From Mucilaginibacter sp. 14171R-50 (lineage in GTDB: Bacteria > Bacteroidota > Bacteroidia > Sphingobacteriales > Sphingobacteriaceae): a stretch of DNA of 64,000 bases. Position 1 is the stretch's first letter. Every line of letters begins with the position of its first letter. Both the position numbers and the translations under genes were made by a program. This document shows, piece after piece, positions 9,506 to 16,757 of the stretch. The notes under the pieces were generated by a model, which worked only from the letters and a program-made list of their open reading frames with translations, had not been told where the DNA came from and did no database searches. The stretch is from the NCBI RefSeq assembly GCF_010093045.1, contig NZ_CP048115.1, positions 2,852,001-2,916,000 on the forward strand, read 5' to 3'.

Positions 9506-9533
9506 CCCCGAACCTTCGATTTCGGGGTTTTTT
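9506..9533 (+). terminator. Terminator downstream of the phosphodiesterase gene
   Basis: A 7-bp perfect stem CCCCGAA (9506-9512) with TTCGGGG (9521-9527) is followed by six T residues. It lies about 195 nt after the phosphodiesterase stop and 50 nt before the end of the convergent aldehyde dehydrogenase gene. The 9312-9505 stretch shows no gene. Confidence 0.8.
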
Positions 9534-9583
9534 AAGATGAAAAAAGGTGCAGATTTCTGATCTTTCACGGTATTTTTGAGTCC

Positions 9584-10999
9584 TTATTTTATTATGGTTT
9601 TTGGTTCCAGATATTCTTCCAGACCTGTTATTCCGTTTTCCCGGCCGATCCCTGAACTTTTGAAACCTCCGAAAGGTGCCATGGGATCATGTTTTAAGGT
9701 ATTGATCAATACCCGGCCTGCTTTAAGTTGATCAGCAACGTTTTGAGCGCGCGCTTCTTCGCCCGAGCTTACGTAGGCCATTAAACCGTATTCAGAATCG
9801 TTAGCTATTTTAATTGCTTCATCTTCGGTGCGATAGGAAAGAACAGACAACACCGGGCCAAAGATCTCTTCTCTGGCGATCTTCATGTCATTCCGCACCC
9901 CAATAAAAATGGTTGGCTTTACGTAATAGCCTTTTTCCAAACCCTCCGGCTTTCCCATGCCGCCGACAAGCAGTTCGGCACCTTCGTTAATTCCGCTTTG
10001 AATATACTGCTGGATACGGTCAAACTGCTTCTGGCTGGCCAGCGGGCCGATCTTAGCATCGGCGATAGACGGATCGCCCACAACAAATTGAGCAGCTTCC
10101 CGGGTCAATAGCCGTTTCACCTCGTCGATTTTAGCTTCGGGTACTAATAATCGGGTACCCGCGATACATGCCTGCCCATTGTTCATAAACGCTGCTTGAA
10201 GTGCCATTGGTATGGCTTGGTTTAAATCAGCGTCATCAAGTATAATGTTGGCTGATTTTCCGCCTAATTCCAGCGTTACGCGTTTCATCGTATCGACCGC
10301 TTGTCTGGCCAGTAGTTTGCCTACTACGGTGGAACCGGTAAATGATATTTTGGTTACCTGCTCATTTTCCATTATTGGCTTGGTGATCACTGCACCGTCT
10401 CCATTAACCATGTTGACCACACCCGCAGGCAGGCCGGCTGCGGCAATACACTCCATGATAATTTGTGCCTGCCATGCGCCGAATTCACTTGGCTTGAGTA
10501 TCACGGTACAGCCTGCTGCTATTGCAGCAGCAACCTTAATAGCTATTGATCCGGCTACCGCGTTCCAGGGGGTAAATAAAGCGGCAATGCCTATAGGTTC
10601 CATTACTACGGAAGATTCATTCACCTGCTTTGTAAAAGCATAATCTTCCAATAATTTTGCCTGATTGGCAAAAGTGGTAGCGGCAATCAGGTTGGCCCAT
10701 TTCGCCCGCTCATTGGGAGCGCCGTATTCCAAAATCGTCGCATTGATCAGATCATCTATCCGCGATTCAATTTCGACGCTTATTCTGTTTAAATAAGCAA
10801 TCCGTTCGGCTTTTGTACTGGCGGCAAATGCCGGCAAAGCAGCTTTAGCCGCTTCAATAGCCAATAAGGTATCTTGCTCATCCGCATAGGTTATCTGTGC
10901 TATTTCTTCTCCATCTAAAGGAGACATTATTTTTACCACTTGTGTGCCATGTGGTTTTCTGAACTGTCCGTTCACAAAAACGCTTTCTATTGTTTTCAT
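9584..10999 (-). CDS. NAD(P)-dependent aldehyde dehydrogenase
   Basis: 471 aa from the ATG at 10999; the frame stays open to a TTG at 11014, which is less likely. The aldehyde dehydrogenase family motifs are in order: ALFTPWNAVAGSIAIKVA with the catalytic Asn region, CTVILKPSEFGAWQAQ for cofactor binding, ISFTGSTVVGKLLA in the Rossmann fold, VTLELGGKSANIILDDAD with the general-base Glu, NNGQACIAGTRLLV with the nucleophile Cys, and EEIFGPVLSVLSY near the end. It oxidises an aldehyde to the acid; the substrate is not evident. It is the last gene of a minus-strand group with an alpha/beta hydrolase 35 nt upstream and DUF1223 and SDR genes beyond, consistent with detoxification of reactive carbonyls. 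Confidence 0.92.
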   Translation of the reverse strand: MKTIESVFVNGQFRKPHGTQVVKIMSPLDGEEIAQITYADEQDTLLAIEAAKAALPAFAASTKAERIAYLNRISVEIESRIDDLINATILEYGAPNERAKWANLIAATTFANQAKLLEDYAFTKQVNESSVVMEPIGIAALFTPWNAVAGSIAIKVAAAIAAGCTVILKPSEFGAWQAQIIMECIAAAGLPAGVVNMVNGDGAVITKPIMENEQVTKISFTGSTVVGKLLARQAVDTMKRVTLELGGKSANIILDDADLNQAIPMALQAAFMNNGQACIAGTRLLVPEAKIDEVKRLLTREAAQFVVGDPSIADAKIGPLASQKQFDRIQQYIQSGINEGAELLVGGMGKPEGLEKGYYVKPTIFIGVRNDMKIAREEIFGPVLSVLSYRTEDEAIKIANDSEYGLMAYVSSGEEARAQNVADQLKAGRVLINTLKHDPMAPFGGFKSSGIGRENGITGLEEYLEPKTIIK

Positions 11000-11034
11000 A
11001 TCAAAATATTTCAAAGGATTAATGATGATGTCTT

Positions 11035-11829
11035 TTACTGCAACGCATTTGCGGCTTTAATAATTACTTCTGCTACGGCCTCGGCCTGAGAAATGAATAT
11101 TACGTGGCTGCCATTAATTACTGTGATCTTAGCTTTTGCGCGTTCGTACATCGCACGTTCTGTCGAAGGGTTCAAAGCTTTATCAAGCGTTGCGATGATA
11201 CCATAGCTTGGCTTGCTTTTCCATGCTACCTGCTCAACCGGTTCTTCAAAACATTTACCAATAATCGGCACTTGTGATGCGTTCATAAATTCGCTTTGTG
11301 CTGTGCTTAAATCACCCGCAAAGCCGCCATGAAATTTAGCCGGATCGAAGTAAACATAACCGAACTGATCAGGCGACGTGAAGCCAGCTTCGGGCGAAGC
11401 AGGTGCCGCAGCAACCCATTTTCCTGTAGTCTCACCTTTATCCGGCATAAAAGCAGCTACGTAAACTAATGCAGCTACCTTTTCATTTATGCCGGCTTCT
11501 GTAATGACGGTTCCGCCCCAGGAATGGCCTACTAAAACCACCTTTCCGTCCTGCCGGTTAATCACACTGTTGGTGGCATCAACATCCGCTTTCAGCGATG
11601 TTAAAGGATTTTGTACGATACTGACGTGATATCCTTTTTTGACCAGGATATCGTAAACCGGTTTCCAACCAGAGCCGTCGGCAAAAGCGCCGTGAACTAA
11701 TACAATGTTTTTTACTCCCTTGGGTTGAGCATGAGCTACATCCGTTCCTAAGTTAATAAGTGCTGCTATAAACAGGATAGTAAAAATTAAAAAGTGAAGG
11801 TTTTCTGAAGATTTGAATGATGTTTTCAT
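11035..11829 (-). CDS. Secreted alpha/beta-fold hydrolase (EstC/salicylate-esterase-like)
   Basis: 264 aa. The hydrophobic N-terminus (LIFTILFIAALINLGTDVAHAQ) is a signal peptide, placing the enzyme in the periplasm. The core has the oxyanion-hole strand IVLVHGAFADGSGWKPVYDI and the nucleophile elbow VVLVGHSWGG (GHSWG, Ser nucleophile). The catalytic His lies near the end in ITVINGSHVIFISQAEAVAE. This lid-less pattern is typical of the small plant-MES-like bacterial esterases often annotated as alpha/beta hydrolase. The substrate is unknown. It lies 35 nt upstream of the aldehyde dehydrogenase and 34 nt downstream of the DUF1223 gene on the same strand, so an operon is likely. Confidence 0.85.
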   Translation of the reverse strand: MKTSFKSSENLHFLIFTILFIAALINLGTDVAHAQPKGVKNIVLVHGAFADGSGWKPVYDILVKKGYHVSIVQNPLTSLKADVDATNSVINRQDGKVVLVGHSWGGTVITEAGINEKVAALVYVAAFMPDKGETTGKWVAAAPASPEAGFTSPDQFGYVYFDPAKFHGGFAGDLSTAQSEFMNASQVPIIGKCFEEPVEQVAWKSKPSYGIIATLDKALNPSTERAMYERAKAKITVINGSHVIFISQAEAVAEVIIKAANALQ

Positions 11830-11863
11830 GATTCTATAAATGATTTAATTGTTGATGAAAAGA

Positions 11864-12658
11864 TTAAAGACTGGCTGAAGGTGAAGGAACAGAGGTTTTG
11901 GTAGCGGCTAATATTTCGCCTGTATCCGGCTTCTGTATGAAACCGATCAGTTCCCATTTTTGAGTGTCGAACCCCGTTGGTAATGCCACCGTTTCGCACC
12001 CTTTGCCTCCAGGAGACAAAGAAAACGTACTTAATTGCTTCACTATTTGTGCATGTGTAAGGGTTCGGCCTTCATTTTCGCCCGCTTTTACTATGCTTAC
12101 GGCATGCTTTTGTACCAGGGCGAGTACCAGATTGCTTTGCGCCGACCCGCCTTCAGACCGGTAGGTAACGTTTAAATTTTTGCCAACCTGATGCGCTTGC
12201 AGGCTTAGGGTAGGAGTGGCCGTTCCATTAAGGGTTGCGGTTAGCGTATTTCTGATCTGTTCCTCGTCTGACCCAACAAACTCGGTTTTACCATTAACGA
12301 TAAGTTGTGGCGTATATACTTCGCTCGTAAACTTGCGATTATACCAGTACTGCCTTTTAGAAAATTCAGGGCTGCTAAATACATCTTTCCAACCCAGGCG
12401 GTTCCAATAATCTACATGGTAAGCTAATATATAAACAGGTTTGTCTCCCGCTTCTTTTTGAATGCGTTCCAGTAGCGCTTCGGCAGGCGGGCAGCTCGAG
12501 CAGCCCTCAGAAGTGAATAACTCTAATACGGCGAAACCTTTACCTGAATCGAAATTCATAGGTTTGCGTTTACTTAAATGCTGACGGTCTACATACGCAG
12601 CCGATGTTAATAAGAGTACAACGGCAGCGCAAATGGCGGATAATTTTAACATTTTCAT
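11864..12658 (-). CDS. DUF1223 secreted thioredoxin-fold protein
   Basis: About 264 aa from the ATG at 12658, chosen because MKMLKLSAICAAVVLLLTS is a good signal peptide; the upstream frame to 12736 has no such feature. The DUF1223 hallmark is present: VLELFTSEGCSSCPPAEALL (a CxxC inside a thioredoxin-like fold), followed by ILAYHVDYWNRLGWKDVFSS and VYTPQLIVNGKTEFVGSD. Family members are envelope proteins of unproven redox function. The cis-Pro expected of a thioredoxin fold is in YTPQLIVNG. It is grouped with hydrolase and aldehyde dehydrogenase genes, suggesting an envelope stress or detoxification setting. Confidence 0.88.
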   Translation of the reverse strand: MKMLKLSAICAAVVLLLTSAAYVDRQHLSKRKPMNFDSGKGFAVLELFTSEGCSSCPPAEALLERIQKEAGDKPVYILAYHVDYWNRLGWKDVFSSPEFSKRQYWYNRKFTSEVYTPQLIVNGKTEFVGSDEEQIRNTLTATLNGTATPTLSLQAHQVGKNLNVTYRSEGGSAQSNLVLALVQKHAVSIVKAGENEGRTLTHAQIVKQLSTFSLSPGGKGCETVALPTGFDTQKWELIGFIQKPDTGEILAATKTSVPSPSASL

Positions 12659-12779
12659 AGTTCTGATCTTTTGATTTGATTCAAAACTATTGGTAGAACT
12701 GCACAGCCTGGAATAAAAAAGGGCTGAAGCGGACACAACTGCCCGTCAACCCTGAAGTTTTAACGATGAAACTGCGGTG

Positions 12780-13520
12780 TTATAAACTCATGCCGCCGTC
12801 CATAATGATCTCTGCTCCGGTAATAAAGCTGGCAGCATCTCCGCAGAAATAGGCTACCATCTTAGCCACATCGTCAGCTGTACCGATCTTCTTTAATGGG
12901 ATCTGCCCGATCATCCAGTCGTCCAATCCTTTCCGTGCGGTTTGATTCAGCCCAAGCTTGTTTAGGATCTCAGTTTGCGTCGGGCCTGGACTGACTGCAT
13001 TTACACGGATCTTGCGCGGAGCGAGTTCCAAAGCAGCGATGCGCATAACGGCATTTAGCGCAGCTTTAGTTGACGAGTATATCGACGAATTCGCACCGTT
13101 CATACTGGCGGTGTTGGAGGACAGAAAAACAACTGAGGCGCCGTCAGGTAAAAGGGGAAGGAAACGACTTAATGTAAAATATGCGCCCTTATAGTTGATA
13201 TTCACGACCTGATCGAACGTTTCTTCATTTGCACTTTCTATGGAAGCCCCGCCAACGATACCAGCATTGATAAACAGGATATCTATTTTGCCGAACTTTT
13301 CTTTCACGTCGTCAGCTAGTTGCTCAATGGCGTTTACACTGCCTTGGTCAGCCAGTAGCCCGGTAACGCCTAATTCGTTGGCTGCCGCGTCTATCGCTTC
13401 TTTTCTTCTGCCGGTAATAATCACTTCAGCACCTTGCGCTTTTAATTCTTTGGCAGTCGCAAAGCCTATTCCGCTGTTGCCACCTGTTACTAATGCTATT
13501 TTTCCTTTTAAATTTTCCAT
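12780..13520 (-). CDS. Short-chain dehydrogenase/reductase, HxlR-controlled
   Basis: 246 aa, classical SDR. The cofactor loop is ALVTGGNSGIGFATAKEL (TGxxxGIG), the next strand ITGRRKEA ends with basic residues favouring NADP, the NAG motif is in ILFINAGIVGGA, the catalytic Ser is in VVFLSSNTASMNG, and the Tyr/Lys pair is in YSSTKAALN. The C-terminus FITGAEIIMDGGMSL is typical. It is transcribed divergently from an HxlR regulator over a 73-bp region holding a 12-bp perfect palindrome and a minus-strand -7 box (TAGGTTTG, 13544-13537), so direct control by that regulator is likely. Such HxlR/SDR pairs usually respond to electrophiles, quinones or aldehydes. Confidence 0.92.
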   Translation of the reverse strand: MENLKGKIALVTGGNSGIGFATAKELKAQGAEVIITGRRKEAIDAAANELGVTGLLADQGSVNAIEQLADDVKEKFGKIDILFINAGIVGGASIESANEETFDQVVNINYKGAYFTLSRFLPLLPDGASVVFLSSNTASMNGANSSIYSSTKAALNAVMRIAALELAPRKIRVNAVSPGPTQTEILNKLGLNQTARKGLDDWMIGQIPLKKIGTADDVAKMVAYFCGDAASFITGAEIIMDGGMSL

Positions 13521-13536
13521 TTGAATAAATTTTAGG

Positions 13537-13544
13537 CAAACCTA
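13537..13544 (-). promoter_or_regulatory. -7 element of the SDR gene
   Basis: Minus strand TAGGTTTG matches TAnnTTTG. Initiation would fall near 13530, some 10 nt before the SDR ATG at 13520. It lies 5 nt from the left arm of the palindromic operator. Confidence 0.45.
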
Positions 13545-13548
13545 TGCC

Positions 13549-13595
13549 ATTATTGGTATAACTTTGTTACCAGTATCATGGAGTATACCAATAAT
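13549..13595. promoter_or_regulatory. Perfect 12-bp inverted repeat, probable HxlR operator
   Basis: ATTATTGGTATA (13549-13560) and TATACCAATAAT (13584-13595) are exact reverse complements with 23 nt between them. The right arm covers the first two bases of the hxlR start codon (13594), and the left arm overlaps the hxlR -7 box. HxlR dimers bind such half-sites, so this fits joint repression of both divergent genes. Binding itself is inferred. Confidence 0.75.
13559..13566 (+). promoter_or_regulatory. -7 element of hxlR
   Basis: TAACTTTG matches TAnnTTTG and overlaps the last two bases of the left operator arm. A start site near 13572 would leave a leader of about 22 nt before the ATG at 13594. 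No clear TTTG at -33 was found. Confidence 0.5.
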
Positions 13596-13971
13596 GAATC
13601 AAAAAGAGCGAAATAAACTGGCTGAAGAAGTGCTTTCCAATCCACGAAATCAGCGGGAAGAAGTACAAGCCCTGCAGGACACCATTTATGTTATAGGCGG
13701 CAAGTGGAAATTGCCCATTATCAACTCTATCTGCAATGGCAACCGGCGGTTCCGGGAAATAGAACGTAGTATTCCCGGTATCACGACCCGCATGCTTTCT
13801 CGTGAGCTGAAAGATATGGAAGCGAACAAGTTGTTAAAACGGACCGTCATCCCTACAAGTCCGGTAACGGTAGAGTACTCGCCAACAGATTACTGTTATT
13901 CTTTCGGTGATATCATCCTGCACATGATCAAGTGGGGAAAAGAGCATCGCGAAAAGCTTAAAGAAAGCTGA
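13594..13971 (+). CDS. HxlR-family winged-helix transcriptional regulator
   Basis: About 125 aa from the ATG at 13594; the frame upstream is open to 13564 but that region contains the operator. The HxlR signature is visible: DTIYVIGGKWKLPIINSICN, GNRRFREIERSIPGITTRML as the recognition part, SRELKDMEANKLLKRTV, and the wing PVTVEYSPTDYCYSFG. The domain is a winged helix that binds as a dimer. A Cys lies in the SICNG segment, at the position often redox-sensitive in electrophile-responsive members, so thiol sensing is possible. It faces the SDR gene across a perfect palindrome that overlaps its own start codon, implying autoregulation. Confidence 0.9.
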   Translation: MNQKERNKLAEEVLSNPRNQREEVQALQDTIYVIGGKWKLPIINSICNGNRRFREIERSIPGITTRMLSRELKDMEANKLLKRTVIPTSPVTVEYSPTDYCYSFGDIILHMIKWGKEHREKLKES

Positions 13972-14096
13972 ACTGGAATTATCCAGCACGGTTAATGTCT
14001 AACTCGTGCCCAGATCTGTCCGCCTGGGCCATTATCTGCTCATTCCGGGGTTTGTTTTAGCACAACTTTGTGTCAACAATCAAAACAAACAACGTC

Positions 14097-14519
14097 ATGA
14101 ACTTAAAAACATCAAAAACAATTTACTGGTCAGGTGCCATCTTTATCTCACTTTGGTTTGGCGCAAGCGGTTTCTTCGAACTTACTAAAAACCCTGTCGT
14201 TTGGGACATTACCGTAGAGCTGGGTTACCCGCCGCACTTCATTTACATTCTCGGCGTAGCTAAACTTTTAGGCGTAGCCGTATTGTTAACTCCCAATCGC
14301 TTTCTTCGACTAAAAGAATGGGTATTTGCGGGCATCTTTTTCGATATCACCTTCGCATTCTTCTCTAAACTGGCTGTGCTTGGTTTTGCCCCGACTGTTG
14401 ATGCCATTGTTGCTTTCATCGCAATTTCAATTACCTACATCATGTTCAGAAAACTGTACCCGGCCACTTACACCAAAGCCGGCGCAGAACAAGTAGTCAA
14501 TAACTTCGAAAGAGTATAA
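14097..14519 (+). CDS. DoxX-like membrane protein
   Basis: 140 aa from the ATG at 14097 (MNLKTSKTIYWSG); the frame is open to 14070 but starts there would lie on the putative -7 box CAACTTTG (14063-14070). Four membrane helices are evident: IYWSGAIFISLWFGASG, FIYILGVAKLLGVAVLL, WVFAGIFFDITFAFFS and AIVAFIAISITYIMF. The FGASGFFELTKNP segment resembles the conserved start of DoxX-like proteins. The family is associated with terminal oxidases, thiosulfate oxidation or oxidative stress, but this small type has no proven activity. It appears to be the first gene of an operon with the hydrolase 40 nt and Ohr 39 nt further on. Confidence 0.85.
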   Translation: MNLKTSKTIYWSGAIFISLWFGASGFFELTKNPVVWDITVELGYPPHFIYILGVAKLLGVAVLLTPNRFLRLKEWVFAGIFFDITFAFFSKLAVLGFAPTVDAIVAFIAISITYIMFRKLYPATYTKAGAEQVVNNFERV

Positions 14520-14559
14520 TCCACAAATCGTCAATCGCAACCTATAAATATCAATTGCC

Positions 14560-15612
14560 ATGAAAGAAATTACAACTACCGGCCGTCGCATTTTAATAAT
14601 TGCAGCCGCCGTAATGATAGTTATCATATTGCTAAGCAGTTCAGATCTGTTACGAGCACAGCCAGTGCTTAATCAAAGTACTGCTCAGCAAACAAGTCCG
14701 TCCGACACCGCTTTCACAAAAATTAAGCAAATCAAAGCTGGTGTGCTCAACGTAGGTTACGCTGAAGTTGGACCGGCAAACGGCAAGCCGGTTATCTTAC
14801 TGCATGGCTGGCCCTACGATATCAACAGCTATGCCCAAGTGGCGCCGTTACTGGCAGCGCAAGGCTACCGCGTTATCGTACCCTATCTAAGGGGGTATGG
14901 CAGCACTACCTTCCTTTCTGCAAAAACCGTACGCAACGGACAGCAGGCAGCGCTGGCGGTAGATGTAATTGCTTTGATGGATGCCCTTCATATTCAACAA
15001 GCCACACTGGGCGGCTTTGACTGGGGGGCCCGTACGGCAGATATTGTTGCAGCCCTGTGGTCAAACCGCGTAAGGGCTTTGGTATCCGTGAGCGGTTACC
15101 TGATCGGTAGCCAGGCAGCTAATAAAGCTCCACTGCCTCCAAAGGCAGAGCAAGCATGGTGGTACCAGTACTACTTTGCTACCGAGCGTGGCCGGTTAGG
15201 TTACGAGGCCAACAGAAAGGATTTTGATAAGCTGATATGGCAAACTGCCTCTCCGGAATGGAAGTTCAGCGATGCAGTTTATGACCGCTCCGCTGCGGCC
15301 TTTAATAATCCCGATCATGTGGCTATTGTGATCCATAATTATCGCTGGAGATTAGGCCTTGCCATTGGTGAACCACAGTACGATGAGTTGGAAAAGAAAC
15401 TGGCAACCGCTCCAGCTATAACCGTACCTGCCGTAACCTTAGAGGGCGATGCTAACGGAGCACCCCATCCGCATCCTGCCCAGTACATAGCGAAATTTAA
15501 AGGCAAGTACGTGCATCACACCTTAACAGGCGGCATCGGCCATAATTTACCGCAGGAAGCTCCGCAAGCATTTGCCAACGCTATTAAAGAGGCTGACGCG
15601 CTTGCACAATAA
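14560..15612 (+). CDS. Epoxide-hydrolase/dehalogenase-like alpha/beta hydrolase, exported
   Basis: 350 aa. An N-terminal hydrophobic segment (ILIIAAAVMIVIILLSSS) acts as signal or anchor. The hydrolase core has the HGWP oxyanion motif (VILLHGWPYDINSYAQV), the RGYG motif (VPYLRGYGSTTF) and the nucleophile elbow TLGGFDWGARTADIV, where Asp replaces Ser (GFDWG), as in epoxide hydrolases and haloalkane or fluoroacetate dehalogenases. The catalytic His is in TGGIGHNLPQEAPQAF near the C-terminus. It would hydrolyse epoxides or carbon-halogen bonds in the periplasm; the precise substrate is open. Flanked by DoxX and Ohr in one run, it fits a response to reactive organic compounds. Confidence 0.87.
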   Translation: MKEITTTGRRILIIAAAVMIVIILLSSSDLLRAQPVLNQSTAQQTSPSDTAFTKIKQIKAGVLNVGYAEVGPANGKPVILLHGWPYDINSYAQVAPLLAAQGYRVIVPYLRGYGSTTFLSAKTVRNGQQAALAVDVIALMDALHIQQATLGGFDWGARTADIVAALWSNRVRALVSVSGYLIGSQAANKAPLPPKAEQAWWYQYYFATERGRLGYEANRKDFDKLIWQTASPEWKFSDAVYDRSAAAFNNPDHVAIVIHNYRWRLGLAIGEPQYDELEKKLATAPAITVPAVTLEGDANGAPHPHPAQYIAKFKGKYVHHTLTGGIGHNLPQEAPQAFANAIKEADALAQ

Positions 15613-15651
15613 TTGAATAGTTAAATATTAGTAAACAATAACCTTAATCAA

Positions 15652-16110
15652 ATGGAAAATCAAAATGTGATCAGCAGCGCCAATACGGCAAATGCTGAAA
15701 TAAGCAAAGTATTATACACCGGCAAAGTTCATATCACCGGCGGCCGTGAAGGTAACGCAACCAGCAGCGATGGCCGTTTAAATATCAGCCTTTCTACACC
15801 CGGCGGCCCCGGTACCGGCACTAACCCCGAGCAATTGTTTGCTGCCGGCTGGTCCGCCTGCTTCATCGGCGCCATGAAGCATAATGCTTCCGGCTTAAAA
15901 ATAGCCTTGCCTGCAAATCTGGCTGTCGACGCCGAAGTTGCCTTGGGTACCGGGGACGGCGGTTTTCAATTACAGGCCCGCCTTAACGTCAGCCTGCCCG
16001 GACTGACTGCAGAACAAGCCAAAACAGTAGTAGAGGCCGCGCACCAAACTTGTCCTTACTCAAAAGCGACACGTGGCAATATTAACGTAGAGATCAATGT
16101 AGCAGTTTAA
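15652..16110 (+). CDS. ohr: Organic hydroperoxide resistance protein (Ohr/OsmC)
   Basis: 152 aa, full length. Ohr reduces organic and fatty-acid hydroperoxides through a reactive Cys pair, visible as Cys70 in GTNPEQLFAAGWSACF and Cys134 in HQTCPYSKATRGN. The Glu in NPEQ and the Arg in HITGGREGNA complete the known active site. The product is cytosolic, without a signal peptide, and recycled by lipoyl proteins in characterised systems. It is the last gene of a DoxX-hydrolase-Ohr run and is followed by a terminator. Its usual MarR partner OhrR is not present here. Confidence 0.95.
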   Translation: MENQNVISSANTANAEISKVLYTGKVHITGGREGNATSSDGRLNISLSTPGGPGTGTNPEQLFAAGWSACFIGAMKHNASGLKIALPANLAVDAEVALGTGDGGFQLQARLNVSLPGLTAEQAKTVVEAAHQTCPYSKATRGNINVEINVAV

Positions 16111-16131
16111 CGGCTATTGTGTTTGATTGAA

Positions 16132-16165
16132 GTGGAAGCGGGCTTGAAAACTGCTTCCGCTTTTT
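16132..16165 (+). terminator. Terminator after ohr
   Basis: GTGGAAGC (16132-16139) pairs with GCTTCCGC (16153-16160) with one wobble pair, followed by TTTTT. It lies 21 nt after ohr and reaches the stop of the convergent tetR gene. Confidence 0.75.
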
Positions 16166-16751
16166 ATTTAAACATCATCCGGTAGATCAGTTCCCTGCGC
16201 TCAGCAATTAGTTGATCAAATTCCTGATGGTTCATCTTAAAGAACTGGCGGTAAATTGGCGACATGATAACCGGATAAGAAAGCAAAGAGAAAAGGTTGA
16301 TCAGAAAATGTTTAGGATTCATCTTTCCAATCGTTCCCAACTGCATTTCCTTTTCAATTTCAGTTAGAAAAAAAGATATGGGGCCCTCATCAATTTTAGT
16401 CACCAGGCCATGACCGACAGTATTCATCTCCGTGACCAGGAAAACTTCCTGATAAGGGTATTCCCTCATTTCCGTCGTAAACGCATCGATCAACATCTCT
16501 ATTTTTTTTCTGAAAGGCATCTTAGCCGACATGATGTTTCCCAGGCGCAGGCTTAAGCCCTGCATGGATTCTTTAAAAACTTCGGCAACAAGCTGATCTC
16601 TGGTTCTGAAATAATAGTGCAGTGCGGCGCGGTTTACGCCGGCGGCAGTAGCAATGTCCTGCGTAGTTGCATGTAGTTTTCCCTCCGCAAAGAAAATGCG
16701 TTTAGCCGTGGCTTTAATTAATTGTTCGGTTCCGTTGTCTTTGGCTGGCAT
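16164..16751 (-). CDS. TetR/AcrR-family repressor
   Basis: 195 aa. The N-terminal TetR helix-turn-helix is clear: AKRIFFAEGKLHATTQDIAT, then AAGVNRAALHYYFRTRDQLV. The C-terminal ligand domain is variable, and residues 70-195 are helical and rich in Met and Phe. It starts 6 nt after the stop of the ABC-F gene on the same strand, so both form one operon with the repressor last. A perfect inverted repeat (TTTAACA-N4-TGTTAAA) upstream of the ABC-F gene is a plausible operator, which would give autoregulation and induction by the compound the ABC-F protein counters. The inducer is not predictable. Confidence 0.9.
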   Translation of the reverse strand: MPAKDNGTEQLIKATAKRIFFAEGKLHATTQDIATAAGVNRAALHYYFRTRDQLVAEVFKESMQGLSLRLGNIMSAKMPFRKKIEMLIDAFTTEMREYPYQEVFLVTEMNTVGHGLVTKIDEGPISFFLTEIEKEMQLGTIGKMNPKHFLINLFSLLSYPVIMSPIYRQFFKMNHQEFDQLIAERRELIYRMMFK

Positions 16752-16757
16752 ATGTTT

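Noticed and set aside
10212-10643. 143-codon plus-strand frame inside the aldehyde dehydrogenase gene
   Set aside because: Mirror frame of a conserved enzyme, without domain or start-site support.
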